The translations under genes were made by a program, and so were the position numbers. Shown here piece after piece: positions 33,989-45,925 of a stretch of 64,000 nt of DNA. The notes beneath the pieces are model-generated. The model was not told the DNA's origin. It was given only the letters and a program-made list of their open reading frames with translations, and did not search any database. The stretch is from Batkoa obscura (Eukaryota > Entomophthoromycota > Entomophthoromycetes > Entomophthorales > Batkoaceae), in assembly GCA_030770535.1 (NCBI GenBank), contig JASVEC010000008.1, positions 620,001-684,000 of the forward strand, given 5' to 3'. Each line of letters begins with the position of its first letter. Positions within the stretch are counted from its first letter, which is position 1.

Positions 33989-34426
33989 CACACCTGATAG
34001 TATAAAAAATATTATAAAAATTAATAATAAAAATACAATAACTTTAAAATTATTTAAACTTTTTAAGCTTAAAAAAAATGTATTATTTTAAATGATTTTT
34101 CAAAATCAGTTTCTTTATTATTTATTAAAAAATTATCAATTTTGGTTGACTGTTTATTTAAAAATAAATTTATCAAATAAAGCTAAAATTTAAAAATTAA
34201 GCTTTAAAAAAAATTAAATAAACAAATAGTTAATATTAAAATTGTTATAATTAAACTGTAATAAAGTTGCAACAGTTATATATCAAGTCGCTTAAATTAA
34301 TTTTTTATTAAAATTAACATTTAGTTTAATTTAATATAAATTTTAATATAATAAATTTTTTTTATATTAAAATTTTATACTTTTTATATAAAATCCAATA
34401 ATTCTTTTTATATTGTTCTGAACATA

Positions 34427-34527
34427 TGGGGATGTATTTTTGTATTTAAGAATTTTACTAACAATTTTTCCACTCAAATAGCGCTTAAAAGATAGAAAAA
34501 ATAATGAAACCAAAAAAAACATCCTCA
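34427..34527 (+). mobile_element. Mite-A copy 11
   Basis: A 101-bp unit (TGGGGATGT to ACATCCTCA), TA on both sides. Confidence 0.75.
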
Positions 34528-34641
34528 TATATTAGTTTTTTCAAGGTATTATAAATTTAACTAGTTAAATATTATATAATTTTTACAGTTTAGATTAAAT
34601 CAGTTTGCATTAAAATTCTATCAAATTTGTTTCAAAGTTAA

Positions 34642-35085
34642 ATGGCTTTTGTATCAATTGATATAAAAAGTAAAGCTATTTTAAATATCTTAAAAGCTCG
34701 AATATTAATTCCCACAACTAAAAAACTGGTAAAAAATTTGGCTATTAAAAACAAATCAATATTTGGGGACACTTAAGTAGGATTTTCAACTATTAAGAGA
34801 TATATAAAACTAACAAATGTTAAATGGTCCCAATATTCATAGTACTTATGCAGGAACAGATTTAAGTACCTTAATCATAGTTAAATCTAAGACACTTAAA
34901 CGGTGTGTTAGAAAAGTAGTGGGAAAATATTTCTAACTAATTTAGTATTTTCAGTTAAAAGTAGAAAAATATCGCAATTTAAACGGTTCAAAAACTCAAC
35001 CAAAATCTAATAAATAGCTGTTACCAAAAGTAATTGGGCTATAAAATTATTTTGGATTTTTATTTATTAGCATTTTAGAAACTGT
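34642..35085 (+). pseudogene. Possible Tc1/mariner-type transposase relic
   Basis: Between two Mite-A copies lie several short open stretches that resemble successive parts of a Tc1-like transposase in the right order. First is a helix-rich start (MAFVSIDIKSKAILNILKAR), then an HTH-like GFSTIKRYIKLTNVKW, then VKSKTLKRCVRKVVGKYF, KSRKISQFKRFKNS and NWAIKLFWIF (compare the NWTxxDWxxVIF block). They lie in different frames with intervening stops, so the element is dead. The resemblance is by eye and weak. The catalytic DDE part was not found. Confidence 0.3.
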
Positions 35086-35422
35086 TTAAAACTAGGATTG
35101 CTTTAACGTAGCAACTAAAATTTGGAAGACTAGTCTATCATACTACTAAAAATAATTTAAAGAAATGATATTGTAATTTTCTGCTATTTATATTCGGTTG
35201 TATACCATCGTCTCCTCTTATACCAATATTAACATAATAAGTTGAGTATTTTTTAAATAAACAATACATGTAAGGTATTAATAAACTTGTAAATAAAAAT
35301 TAAATAAAGATTGAATAAAAAACTAGCACTACGATAAAAAAAAGTTACATTCTAGATTGTTATCTAAATAACCATTATTTACGTAAGAGTTTAAAAGCTT
35401 AATTAAAATTCAAGATAAAATA

Positions 35423-35523
35423 TGGGAATGTATTTTTTTGTTTAAGAATTTTGCTAATAATCTTTCCGCTTAAATAGCGCTTAAAAAATGGAAAAAATAA
35501 TGAAACTAAAAAAAACATCCTCA
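35423..35523 (+). mobile_element. Mite-A copy 12
   Basis: A 101-bp unit (TGGGAATGT to ACATCCTCA), TA on both sides. Confidence 0.75.
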
Positions 35524-37470
35524 TATTTAGCTTATTAAGTTGAAAATATCAATGTTTAATTAAAATTACATTTGTATTAGTTATATTTATAAGAGTTTTT
35601 CTTGAGGAGAATAAACAGATTGTTTTTTACTTTATATAACTGAAGATAACTATATATAGGATATCTAGGAGTTTAACATTGATGTGTTGAGTGTGACTAT
35701 TATTGTAGAAAATGACTATAATTTAAGGTTTTAAAAAAGAATATTAAATTACTAATGGAAACTTCCAAAAACTTATATTTGGTCATTGAATAAATATTTG
35801 AGATTCTTCAATAAATTACTGTTTTTTATGATAGAAAATATGACACATCTAGCCTAGTTATCATATCTATTGGCTTATAATTTAATATCAATCTTATTTA
35901 AAAACTAACAAAAAGTTTATTAAATCTTTTAATAGCTACAAAATACGATAGTATTTAATAATATAAAGTTGATTTTTTATTTGTAAAAATAATAATTATA
36001 AGTAAACATTTAAAGTTAAAAAATAATGACATAGAGTAGGAAAGCACTAAATTTATTTAAAAATCAATAAAACCGTATCATCTAATAAACATTATGATTT
36101 TTTTTAAAATGTTCTAATTAATAACTTGTATTTCTATCACATAGTAAAAGAATTCCTTATCATCTTAAACAGTAATAAAGATAACTAAAAAAAGTTACAA
36201 TTATTTCCTTATCCCTTTTCCTTTACATTATAAAAAAGGGTCCCTTTTTAGCCCCTATTTTTAACAAGTTATTGAAGTTTTTATAATAACTAGTCCATAT
36301 TATACCTTCCATTATAATAAATTTTGGATTATAATTTTCCACTCAGCTAATAAGAAAAGTGGAGTATTTAATTAATACATTACTATTTAGCCTTCTACTA
36401 CCCTTTATTTATCCTCCATTATTCCCCTTTTCTATTCAATAACTATGCTCGGTTATCTTCTCCTATTAATTTTAAAATTCTATTTGAAAGTCTAAACATG
36501 GAAAAATATAATAAATAACATAATGGCTTTAATTCATAAATAATAAAGATGAACTCATTTAAAAAAGCGTTTTGATTATTAAAAAGATAACAAATCACAA
36601 CCTAATCATTTTATACTTGTTCTTATATGTTCTATTAATCATTTTAACTAAGTAAAATGCACCATTTAAATTAATAAGAATCTTTAATTTTTATATAATA
36701 AAACACAATTTATAACGACTTTCACTATGAATTTAATAAATTAAAACTTAATAAAAATGGGTGTGAAAAGAAGAGTAAACTGAAATTTTAATTTAAAAAA
36801 GAGATTAATCTAACTTATTTTTTTTTAATAAAGATATTAATGCTTTATTCAAATTTTTAATAATAATTCTTACTAAATATTGGTCTTTCTTAAGCCCATG
36901 ATTAAGCATTTAGGTCGAGTTTACCAACTTGAGGTTCATCAAAAAATTGAGCGTTTTTTAACGCGCTAATGAAAGTTGCATTGTGTATGCAATATTTCAA
37001 CCATTTATTTTAAAAGGCAATGGGGTTTTATCGATTTTAATAAAAATTTTAACAAATTTAGGGAAAGACACTAATTTTAAGTATTGCATTTAGCTACTAT
37101 GTTAATTTACTTTTTTTGGTTTCAAATACGAAAAATTTATGAATCAATTCTTTTTCAACAAATTGAAAAGGGGTAAAACGTGAACTTTATCTTTTATTGG
37201 TTTCATTTACTTTCTCCTTTTTCATTCCACTCAAAAATAATCTTTTATTAACATATTATAATTAATAAATATCTATAAAATAATCTTGATTTGATTATTT
37301 AAAAAAACGCTTGTTCTAAACATTGATTTAAGCATAAATTTAACTACTATTTTAATTGGTAGATAATTTAATCAACTCTCAGCTAAAAGCTTGTGACCAG
37401 CTAATTTGTAAAAAAATGTTCTAATGTGGCTGGATTAACATTTAAAAAACTTTACATCATATTAGCCTCA

Positions 37471-37523
37471 AGGGGCAAATTCTAAATATCCCCTATCCCT
37501 TATTCAAGTAATAGCACACCCCT
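37471..37523. promoter_or_regulatory. Cluster of three STRE-like sites upstream of the zinc-finger gene
   Basis: AGGGG at 37471-37475 and CCCCT at 37490-37494 and 37519-37523 lie within 53 bp, 137-189 bp before the start codon of a gene whose last two fingers resemble Msn2/4, which binds AGGGG. A further AGGGG is at 37169-37173. In such AT-rich DNA, clustered G/C runs are uncommon. Function is inferred. Confidence 0.4.
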
Positions 37524-37659
37524 GAACCAACACGAAGCCATAAATTATAGACAAACAAATGGTAGAAAAAAAGCAACCAATCAAAATAATTTTAGTAGTT
37601 TTTATTTAAATTGATGTTTTAGCTAACAAATTTATCGTTTTTATTTTTTATCTTTTTTA

Positions 37660-38793
37660 ATGCTACAAAAAATTCAAAAAGAGATGGACAATATGGATTT
37701 AAATCATCAATTTGAAAAATTAGCTCCTTTTAAAGAGCATGAAAATCAGAATTTAATGCTTAGAGCAAATACTTCCAATGTTTGGTTACCTTCAATTAAA
37801 GAGCATATTGCTACTACAACAAATGAATTTCCACCACCTTTAGTAACAACATCTCAACTATACAATCGACCTTCGTCCCCAAGAAGATTATCACTTCCAT
37901 CAATATCTAGTTTTGATATCCCAAGATACCAACAAGATAACGATGATCTTCATAGGAAACATTCGTTACCAATACCAGAATATAGTTCACAATTGCCATT
38001 GCAAGCTAATTTTGCTTATGAATGTGGAGAAAAAGAGTGTAGAGCCAAGTTCCCTACCTTAGAAGCTTTTAGGTCGCATTTAACAATTCATAATTTAAAT
38101 CAAGGACTACACTGTCCTTTTAATGGTTGTACAAAAACGTATGTACGCCCTAATAAATACGCAGCTCATTATCGATCCCATTACACAAATTTACTCCCTA
38201 ATATTTTACCTAATATACCACCTATCCATGAAACGGAAAATGAAACTAAGCTTCAATCTCAGTCACGTTTCTGTTTAGAACCAGATGCTTTTAATATGAA
38301 TCCAAGTGATACTTTTAGACGCTTTTCTACACCTGCTATTTATAACTCTCAACATATCAATTTACAAGGCCAATATCCCAATTCTATGCAGACTAATTTA
38401 AGACCGATGGACCCCAACGATTTAGTAGGAAGGTATAGGCCGAGGGTAGCTTCCCTTGATTTTGGTAAACCAGGTCCTGGGAGACCTGGTAGAAATCGAT
38501 CTTGGTATAACAATAATAATAATGTAGTTTGGGAAGGGTTAGATGGGGAAGGTAACCCAATAAAATATTTTTTATGCCAGGTACAAGGATGCTTTATGAA
38601 GTTTAAGAGATCGGAACATTTACGTCGTCATCAAGGGGTCCATACTCAAGAACGTCCCTTTGTTTGTCCAAATATCACATGTAATAAAAGGTTCTCGCGT
38701 AGTGATAATTTGAGACAGCACCTTAGAATTCATGATCGAGTTAAAAAATATAATGAAGACGGGAAGGGTGCCGGTTGTAAAGAGATTGAATAG
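37660..38793 (+). CDS. C2H2 zinc-finger transcription factor, Msn2-like C-terminal fingers
   Basis: A single exon of 377 aa. Two fingers lie near 120-172 ([41 protein letters not shown]). A terminal pair lies near 307-364: [20 protein letters not shown], then [20 protein letters not shown] with QHLRIH. The [11 protein letters not shown] and [12 protein letters not shown] helices are those of Msn2/Msn4/Seb1-type factors, which recognise AGGGG stress elements. The region between the pairs is Pro/Asn-rich with a [12 protein letters not shown] basic patch. In fungi such factors act in stress or nutrient response; here that is inference from the fingers. The start at 37660 is the first ATG in frame. 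The gene is isolated, with more than 4 kb of gene-free DNA on each side. Confidence 0.85.
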   Translation: MLQKIQKEMDNMDLNHQFEKLAPFKEHENQNLMLRANTSNVWLPSIKEHIATTTNEFPPPLVTTSQLYNRPSSPRRLSLPSISSFDIPRYQQDNDDLHRKHSLPIPEYSSQLPLQANFAYECGEKECRAKFPTLEAFRSHLTIHNLNQGLHCPFNGCTKTYVRPNKYAAHYRSHYTNLLPNILPNIPPIHETENETKLQSQSRFCLEPDAFNMNPSDTFRRFSTPAIYNSQHINLQGQYPNSMQTNLRPMDPNDLVGRYRPRVASLDFGKPGPGRPGRNRSWYNNNNNVVWEGLDGEGNPIKYFLCQVQGCFMKFKRSEHLRRHQGVHTQERPFVCPNITCNKRFSRSDNLRQHLRIHDRVKKYNEDGKGAGCKEIE

Positions 38794-40250
38794 GAAAGCA
38801 ATTTTTTAGTTCCAAAAATTAAGTAGAAGTTATCACTACTGTCTATTGTTAAATATGTTTAAAAGTTTTATATTATTTTTATTGTTTTTCCGTTGATCTC
38901 CAAACCTGGCTTAGTTTTTTTCAAAAAAAAAACTCAATTTTCTATGTTGTACTATTCTTTAAATAAAAGATCCCTCTGTGATAAGGTTCTTTTTTTATGG
39001 AGAAATTGTTCGTTTATACTGTTTTAATATCAAAGATTAAATGTTTTATAAAATACTAGTTAATATCTTACATTTTTTAGGATTGTAAAATAAGGGGAAA
39101 TTTTAACAAATATAGTTAGAAGATTAAAAATGATAACACTGATTAATTTTACATAGGGCTTTTTTTTTTAATATTCACATATATTTAATATTACTAATAA
39201 TAACAATAACATAAGAACTTTGTTTACAAAGATTTTGAAATAATTAAACTTTAGGAGGTTACTTAATTTTAATAGTAACTAAAAGACGTAATCAAAGTCA
39301 GTTTCTCAGGTTTTTGAAAATGCTCGATTTTAAAAAAGTATTAATTATTTTTTTATTAATTCTTTTTTGGTAAGAAATAATAATTTATACCTTAGATTAA
39401 AGAATGATATTAAATCAATATATGTTATTATTTTTTATATTTAAACAATTAGTGATATATGAGAAATAATACAACAATGCTTTAATATAAGAACTAAATA
39501 ATTAAAACTGTTTTATTTTCATTTCAATGTTATGTTCACATTTTAAGTGTAAAAGTTGTAAAAACAGCAATTGAATCATTAAAAACAGACCCAATCATTG
39601 AAGTTAAAATTATTATATTTTAAATATAACCCTTGACACTATAGGGGGAGAATAAAAAGCTCAAAAACTGTGTTAAATAAGAGTGTGTTAGTTAAAGTAA
39701 GTAAGTTTTATTGTTATGAATTTATTATGTAGTATACCATTTATATCTATGCAAAGGCTTAAATTGATTGAATTGTTATCTTTTAAGATATAGAAAAAAT
39801 ATACAAATTTTAAAATGATTTTACAAATGAAATGATCTAGTATTATAAAGTGCTAAGGCTTTTAGCATGTAAATCCTTTTAGAATAATTTATAGCATAGA
39901 CTACAAATAGCATAAATCTCAAATTTAATATTAATTGTAATATTTAGTATTGGGATATCCAAAATTTTATAGATGTGGTATATTAGGACTTTTTTTATTA
40001 AATGAAAAAAGTAGAAATTTGTTTAAAATTTTAAGATTTTCATCAATAATAGTTGTATGTTGGAAATAGGTTATTCAATTAACAGAAATCTGTAGGCAAT
40101 TTGAGACATATATATTATATTCGTATAGAAAAAAAATACTTTATTAGAAAAAGCCAAATCCGCAAACTTTTAAACCTACCTTTGTAATTAAATTGACAAT
40201 AAGAGGAATATGTTTACAGATTTATTAATATTAAAAAGTATTAGAAAATA

Positions 40251-40349
40251 CAGGGATGTATTTTTTTGATTAATAATTTTATTGAATACCCTTTCCACTC
40301 AAATAGTGCTTAAAAATGAAAAAAATGATGAAACCAAAAAACACCCCTA
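40251..40349 (+). mobile_element. Mite-A copy 13
   Basis: A 99-bp unit (CAGGGATGT to ACACCCCTA), TA on both sides. The middle is more diverged (TTTTATTGAATACCC). Confidence 0.7.
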
Positions 40350-40482
40350 TATGTATATTTAATACATTTAAAAAAAATTGATGTCAGTGACATTATATTT
40401 TTATTTAGATAAAAAGATAATCAAAGGTGAACTAAAAATAAATTAAAGAGAAAGATCCTTCAAACAAAGTTTGATAGGGTTA

Positions 40483-40638
40483 ATGTATGAAGAGTTTAAA
40501 ATGTTTACTATGCTCCAAGTAATGTTAAAAGAGTTTAAAGGAGTCGTGAAGGAAGTTAAAAAACAAAGCAGGGAATTTCATTTGAAACAACTGGGAGCAG
40601 GCGAGATGAAAGTGAGGAAAGTAGAGGAAGCGAATTCT
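40483..40638 (+). other. Small coding-like open frame, unknown
   Basis: 51 codons from an ATG (MYEEFKMFTMLQVMLKEF and on to KVRKVEEANS), with clearly more G/C and Lys/Glu/Val codons than the flanks. It may be a relic exon of a lost gene or element. No family was recognised, and no start context or introns support a full gene. Confidence 0.25.
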
Positions 40639-40962
40639 TAGTAGACATAGTTTCAGTATGAGCTGTCATAAGCATAAAGAAGACCAATCCTAAAAATATT
40701 ATACATTTTTTGTCTATATTAATTATTTTTTTATTTTAAAAGGCTAAAATCTCCATAGTGGCCTATTAGCAAATAAAACTGCGTCAAACTAATGTAAAGG
40801 ATAGATGGGTTATTTACTCAATGTTACCCCACTTTGTTTATTTGTGGATAACCTATCTTATGTTTAGGTAAACCTGCTTTACCATATCAAATGATTAAGA
40901 ATAAAGATAAATAAGTTTATTTGAGCTGTGTTAAAATAATAAAAGTTTACAAAAATAGAATA

Positions 40963-41065
40963 TGGGGAATATTTTTTTTGGTTTCACCACTTTTTCCATT
41001 TTTTAAGCGTTATTTAAGTGGAAAAATTGTTAATAAAATTGTTAAACAAAAAAATACATCCCCAA
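40963..41065 (-). mobile_element. Mite-A copy 14
   Basis: Minus-orientation unit (TGGGGAATA to ACATCCCCAA), TA on both sides. Confidence 0.72.
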
Positions 41066-41526
41066 TATTTTACATTTTTGGCTTTTTATCTTTTAATAAT
41101 CTTTCTATAAAATATACTATTTGAGAGCTTGTCCCTTTTCAAAAATACAAATTAATACCAGTAATTTGTTGTCTGAAAATGTGTATAAGAAGCAACTAAA
41201 TATATGTCAACAGATATATACAAAGTAAATAGAACGATAATCTGTATATAATAGATGTCTAAGGTTATACTGAAAGCCACATATCAAAAAAAAAAAATTG
41301 AACTTCAAATTTATAAGCTAAAAATTGGCTTATTAACTTTAAATTATTTGCTAAATTATACGTTTAGTTATTGGTTGAAAGATAGTTATAGTAATAATGT
41401 TAAAAATTTCAAAATCGATAAGTCATTAGGTATGTTAAATAATTTAATTGTAATTTAAAATAAAGATTGGTTGTATACTTTTTATATAAAAATAAATCAA
41501 TAAAGGGCATGGCAAAAGTTAAACTA

Positions 41527-41627
41527 TGGGTATGTTTTTTTTGGTTTCATTACTTTTTCCATCTTTTAAGTACTATTTGACTGGAAAGATTATTAGTAAA
41601 ATTCTTAAACAAAAAAATACATCCCCC
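41527..41627 (-). mobile_element. Mite-A copy 15
   Basis: Minus-orientation 101-bp unit (TGGGTATGT to ACATCCCCC). Left flank TA, right flank changed to TG. Confidence 0.72.
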
Positions 41628-42023
41628 TGTGATATTTTTTAATAAAAATATACCTTTTTGGGTAAGTGCACTGTCATTAAATAAAGACTAAGACTATTAA
41701 TTTAGTTTGATATAACTTAAATTATTTTTTAATGTATGAAATATTGCTTTGTTATACAATACTGTCATATACCAACTTCCAACTGTATAGAGACACTATT
41801 TTACATTGTTTCTTTATTTATATATATATGGTTTTTTATTTATATATATATAATTTACATTTAAAATAGGTGACTTAACTTTTATTAAATGCTTGTAAAA
41901 ATCAACTGATTGGATTTATATTTTAGCAGATAAAGTTTTATAAAATTAATAAAAATGGCTTGTTTACTATAAATTATGCCATTAATATTTAAATTGTGAA
42001 TTATTCTAATTGTTGATAGTAAA

Positions 42024-42119
42024 TGGGTGCTTTTTTGGCTTCATTACTTTTTCCATTTTTAAGTGCTATTTAAGCGGAAAAATTGTTAGTAAATTTCTTA
42101 AACATAAAAATACTTCCCA
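42024..42119 (-). mobile_element. Mite-A copy 16
   Basis: Minus-orientation 96-bp unit (TGGGTGCTT to ACTTCCCA) with AA on both sides. Confidence 0.7.
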
Positions 42120-43146
42120 AATTGTAATATAGTTTACATTGCTAGAATATGGTAATTATTATTGGTATACACTAATGAATTGATACAAAACTGATTACAT
42201 TATTATGATTAAGTTTTAACTTTGATTTTGATATAAGTTGTAGTAGTTTTAATAACTAAAGCTACTGTTCTAACTTTATAAAATAAATATTAAAGATTAT
42301 TACTTCTTTATAGTTAATTAGTAAATAAATAATACGAACTATTGTTTAACTTTGATATAAATAATTTAATTATACACATAATTATCAAACTAATTGATAT
42401 CGCTATTTAATACAATTACTCAATTTAGCCATCAAAAATTTAAACTAAACTTTAAACTTTCGAAATCTTTATTCTTCTTAACTATAAAATTATGCTAAGT
42501 ATACTTTCTAAAATATAATTAATATCTTATTTAATGTTTAAAATAGCATAAATTTCTTAAAGATTACTAACATTTAATTAAAAGTTTAATTTTAATAATT
42601 TTATTGAAACTTAAATTATTATTTTTATTGAAACTTAAATTATTATTTTTATTATGGTAGCATTTATTTTATATTAAAATTGGTTAAAACAAATGTATAA
42701 GTACATTTTAAATGACTACATTAAAAATAAAATATATAACTGTATAAATATAGATAAACTATATGATTTTATAATGTGTTTTGTTAAAGACTAGAACTAA
42801 AGAGATTCATATAAATTAATTAATTAACTAATTAATCAATTAACGTACATTCATAAATAATGCCAATGTTATGATAGTCGAGAAGAATATTAAAAAGGAA
42901 TCTACTTGATTAAGTAACTTTAGTTTTTTTAAAACAACCCTATTTTTAAAATAGAATTGTTTTAATTTCCATAGTTTGCTTTAAGTTGTGCCGCCTAAGT
43001 GACCAATTGTATCAACTATGATTGATGGGACTATCTAATCATTTTAACTAGTAATTTGCTACTTTGCTATTAAGGGTAATAATGAAAATAAACATATTTA
43101 AATAGTTAAAAAGGTAAGAGGATTACTTTTAATTTATAATAATAAA

Positions 43147-43791
43147 ATGGACAGCTTTTTTAATGGCTACATTGAAGACTCAAGAGACGCACTTATTATC
43201 ATTGAAGCAACCAAGCTTGGGATTTTCAAATTAATAAAAGATCGATTAAACCATATTGAAAGGAGATTCATTAAACCTGGCTCTTGTTTTGTATGGAAGC
43301 AAGATAAATTTAATTTACAACGATGGACAGATGGAAAATCATGGTCGGCATCCAAGTATAGTAAAGGGTTTTTTTATTATTTAGAAAAAGAAAAGAAAAA
43401 GAGCCAAAATAGTAGTCTACATAGCATGTATAATAAAAACAAAAATGAATTAATTAAAAAGACTTTTACTGTTAACGGTCTTGATAATCAAAAATATCAA
43501 CTAATAAATTATATATATAAGAATAACGAAAAGAATTCGAGTTTAATAAAACCAAAGCAAATTTATTTTCTACCTTTAAACTCTTTTAAAGATGAATACT
43601 ATTCGTCTTCTCATATATTAAGCCCTATTATTGTTTCAAACGATAATAATAATACAAACAATGAAAATGGTAGTGCCACGTCAAATGATAATAATAATAT
43701 CATTATTAAAACATTGGAGTGTGAGATCGACCAACACCTTTATCATCTAGAGGATCTAAGACAATTGTCGCTATTACCAATTCAACTTTAG
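43147..43791 (+). CDS. WOPR-domain transcription factor (Gti1/Pac2, Wor1/Ryp1 family)
   Basis: A single exon of 214 aa. The first WOPR block spans about residues 5-85: FNGYIEDSRDALIIIEATKL, then RRFIKPGSCFVW and LQRWTDGKSWSASKYSKGFF. The invariant RWTDGxxWSxS core is intact. The second block follows near 97-122 (LIKKTFTVNGLDNQKYQLIN). WOPR proteins are fungus-specific DNA-binding regulators of morphology, mating and virulence (Wor1, Ryp1, Sge1). The C-terminus has a short Asn-rich run (NDNNNTNNENG). Most dikaryan members are longer, so this is a compact version with little beyond the DNA-binding domain. It is flanked by repeat-rich DNA. Confidence 0.9.
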   Translation: MDSFFNGYIEDSRDALIIIEATKLGIFKLIKDRLNHIERRFIKPGSCFVWKQDKFNLQRWTDGKSWSASKYSKGFFYYLEKEKKKSQNSSLHSMYNKNKNELIKKTFTVNGLDNQKYQLINYIYKNNEKNSSLIKPKQIYFLPLNSFKDEYYSSSHILSPIIVSNDNNNTNNENGSATSNDNNNIIIKTLECEIDQHLYHLEDLRQLSLLPIQL

Positions 43792-43944
43792 CATTAATTT
43801 TAAATATGAATAAACCATATATATTTTACTTTTGTATGCATTTTGTTATTATTTATAAATTTATTTATTAGTTTTTTATGCTTCACCGCTCAACTATAGT
43901 TATTAATTCTTTTTAATTAAAATCTAATAGTTTATTCTTTAATA

Positions 43945-44045
43945 TGGGGATGTATTTTTATGTTTAAGAATTTTACTAACAATTTTTCCACTTAAATAAC
44001 GCTTAAAAGATAGAAAAAATAATGAAACCAAAAAAAACATCCTTA
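43945..44045 (+). mobile_element. Mite-A copy 17
   Basis: A 101-bp unit (TGGGGATGT to ACATCCTTA), TA on both sides, about 150 bp after the WOPR stop codon. Confidence 0.75.
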
Positions 44046-45087
44046 TATAAGCCAATTAACATTTATAGGCATTTATCAGCATTATAGTATTATACTTATA
44101 ATAATAAAATAACAATTTTAAAACAGTGTATTAAAGTCATAATCTTAAATATGATTACATTATTTAAAATTATTAAGTCTAAACTTTTTAAATTAAAACG
44201 ATGGCTAATATAATAAAATGAAGATATTAAAATTACTAAGTTAATGACTGAATTTTTAATTGATATTTATAGTTACTATATTGCTTGTTATTACTAGTTT
44301 CAAAAGTGTTTTCAAATTCAACATGCTTAAATTCAATAAACTAAAAACGAAAACTACTTTTTAATAGTTTTCATTTCTATAGCCAATGATAGTTTGTTAT
44401 ATAACCTTTTGAACATAAGGGTATCCTCAGCAATAGCAACTTGGTTCAGATATACATTTAAGTTATACTTTAATCCTCCCGAGTTTTTCTAGACTTAAAA
44501 AATCTACCACATATGAAGCCAATACTCTTATTTTTAATAGATTTCAAACAATAGAAAAGTTCATACTATAAAATGATAAAATTAATAATATTGATCTCAT
44601 GCATTACTATCTAATCCTTCCGGAAATATTTAAATAAATAGGTGCCGTATATAGGTCATTATTTTACAGCGGGTTTTGTGTTTTAGATAGCATTAAAAAT
44701 ACAATTGCTAACCAAGGAATATTATTTTCATAAGCAACTTTAAATAAATGTAAAGTCTTAGAATAAGATGTTTAGGTTAAACAGGTATATTTATTAAATT
44801 AATCTAACTGTAGACTAAATTTGGTGAGTTTATGATATTTTTATAGTAATAAAACTGTTTAATTGATCGGTTTTTGATTATAAACTCACTCAAATATTTA
44901 GTTAATATATGTTTAAAGTTAATAAATTGTATGTGACTACATTTATTTTCCTTAAATATTTAACGTTATTGAATAAGTAATTACATTCTAGAATAAAGGA
45001 TTCACCTTTAAATATAAACATTTAAAATTAAAAGAATATAATTTTATGACACAACCTTTTATATACTAGTATCTATTTTTCTATATA

Positions 45088-45188
45088 TGAGAGTGTTTTT
45101 TTTGGTTTCATTATTTTTTCCATCTTTTAAGCGCTATTTGAGTGGAAAAATTGTTAGTAAAACCCTTAAACAAAAAAATACATCCCCA
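45088..45188 (-). mobile_element. Mite-A copy 18
   Basis: A 101-bp minus-orientation unit (TGAGAGTGT to ACATCCCCA), TA on both sides. Confidence 0.75.
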
Positions 45189-45925
45189 TATCTCTTATTT
45201 ATAGTTATTATTTGTACATTATTTTTATCATTAAACTTAGAATAAAACCTTTGATACATTATGCTAATATTATTGCTAAATTTTTAGTTAATAGATCTGA
45301 AAGTAACCTTAAAGTTTCTTTATGATGTTTTTTTTTAATATATTGGCCATCATATTAGCAACAAAAATACTACAAGCAAAACATAATGATATAATTAGTG
45401 AAGGAGATATAATAACCCTTATGGTAACATTTTACAATATAGTTTTAAAATCAGATTAATAAGTAAAAGGTTCAAATGTATGATTGTATAAAGTTATACT
45501 TAATATACAAGTAGTATAAATAAAAACAGTTAAAAGTTTACAATATGTCTTTACATTATGTTCTATATGAAAAAGGCGTATTATATAAGTAAAAGTAGTT
45601 AGTAGGACGCAATAAAATATAATGATTAAAAAGTTTTAAAATGTTTTTTGTTTTAATTTTAGTAGTGCGATAGTTAGTATTTGAAGTTTTATTATAATTA
45701 ACTAGCATTTGAGTAGCCATTAAAAGCTATAATTGCCATATTAGCTTGTAAAGGTTAAATAGTATATACATACAGCTACAATAAAAATGTTATAGATGAA
45801 TGAAAATTAAATGACGCATTTGTCAAAGGTTAATCTGGTTTATGATGTGCAAATCTCTTTCAAAACTATACTTTAAAAGTAAACTTTTATAAATCTTGAA
45901 AGAAGATAAACTCTCAAGCACTTAT

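Larger units (their letters stand above)
32133..37659. other. Gene-free, repeat-rich 5.5-kb region
   Basis: It holds an inverted repeat (32490-32710), decayed SINE-1 copy B, SINE-1 copy 3, Mite-A copies 10-12 and a possible transposase relic at 34642-35085. From 35530 to 37400 only AT-rich sequence is seen, with a palindrome AAAAAGGGTCCCTTTTT at 36233-36249. The last part is the presumed promoter of the zinc-finger gene. Confidence 0.5.
38794..43146. other. Gene-free region with Mite-A copies
   Basis: It contains Mite-A copies 13-16 and one small, comparatively GC-rich open frame at 40483-40638. A 67-codon frame at 41255-41458 has a composition expected of random AT-rich DNA and is not called. 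Otherwise featureless AT-rich sequence. Confidence 0.5.

Noticed and set aside
34427-35523. A composite transposon bounded by Mite-A copies 11 and 12
   Set aside because: Both copies are complete with their own TA duplications and lie in the same direction, so nothing shows that they ever moved the segment between them.
36233-36249. AAAAAGGGTCCCTTTTT palindrome as a terminator or element end
   Set aside because: Single short palindrome, no partner sequence nearby and no gene ending there.
40921-41124. 67-codon frame on plus
   Set aside because: Runs through Mite-A copy 14; not a gene.
41255-41458. 67-codon frame starting MSKVILKATYQKKK
   Set aside because: Lys/Ile/Asn/Leu composition expected from random AT-rich DNA; no neighbour, motif or second exon.
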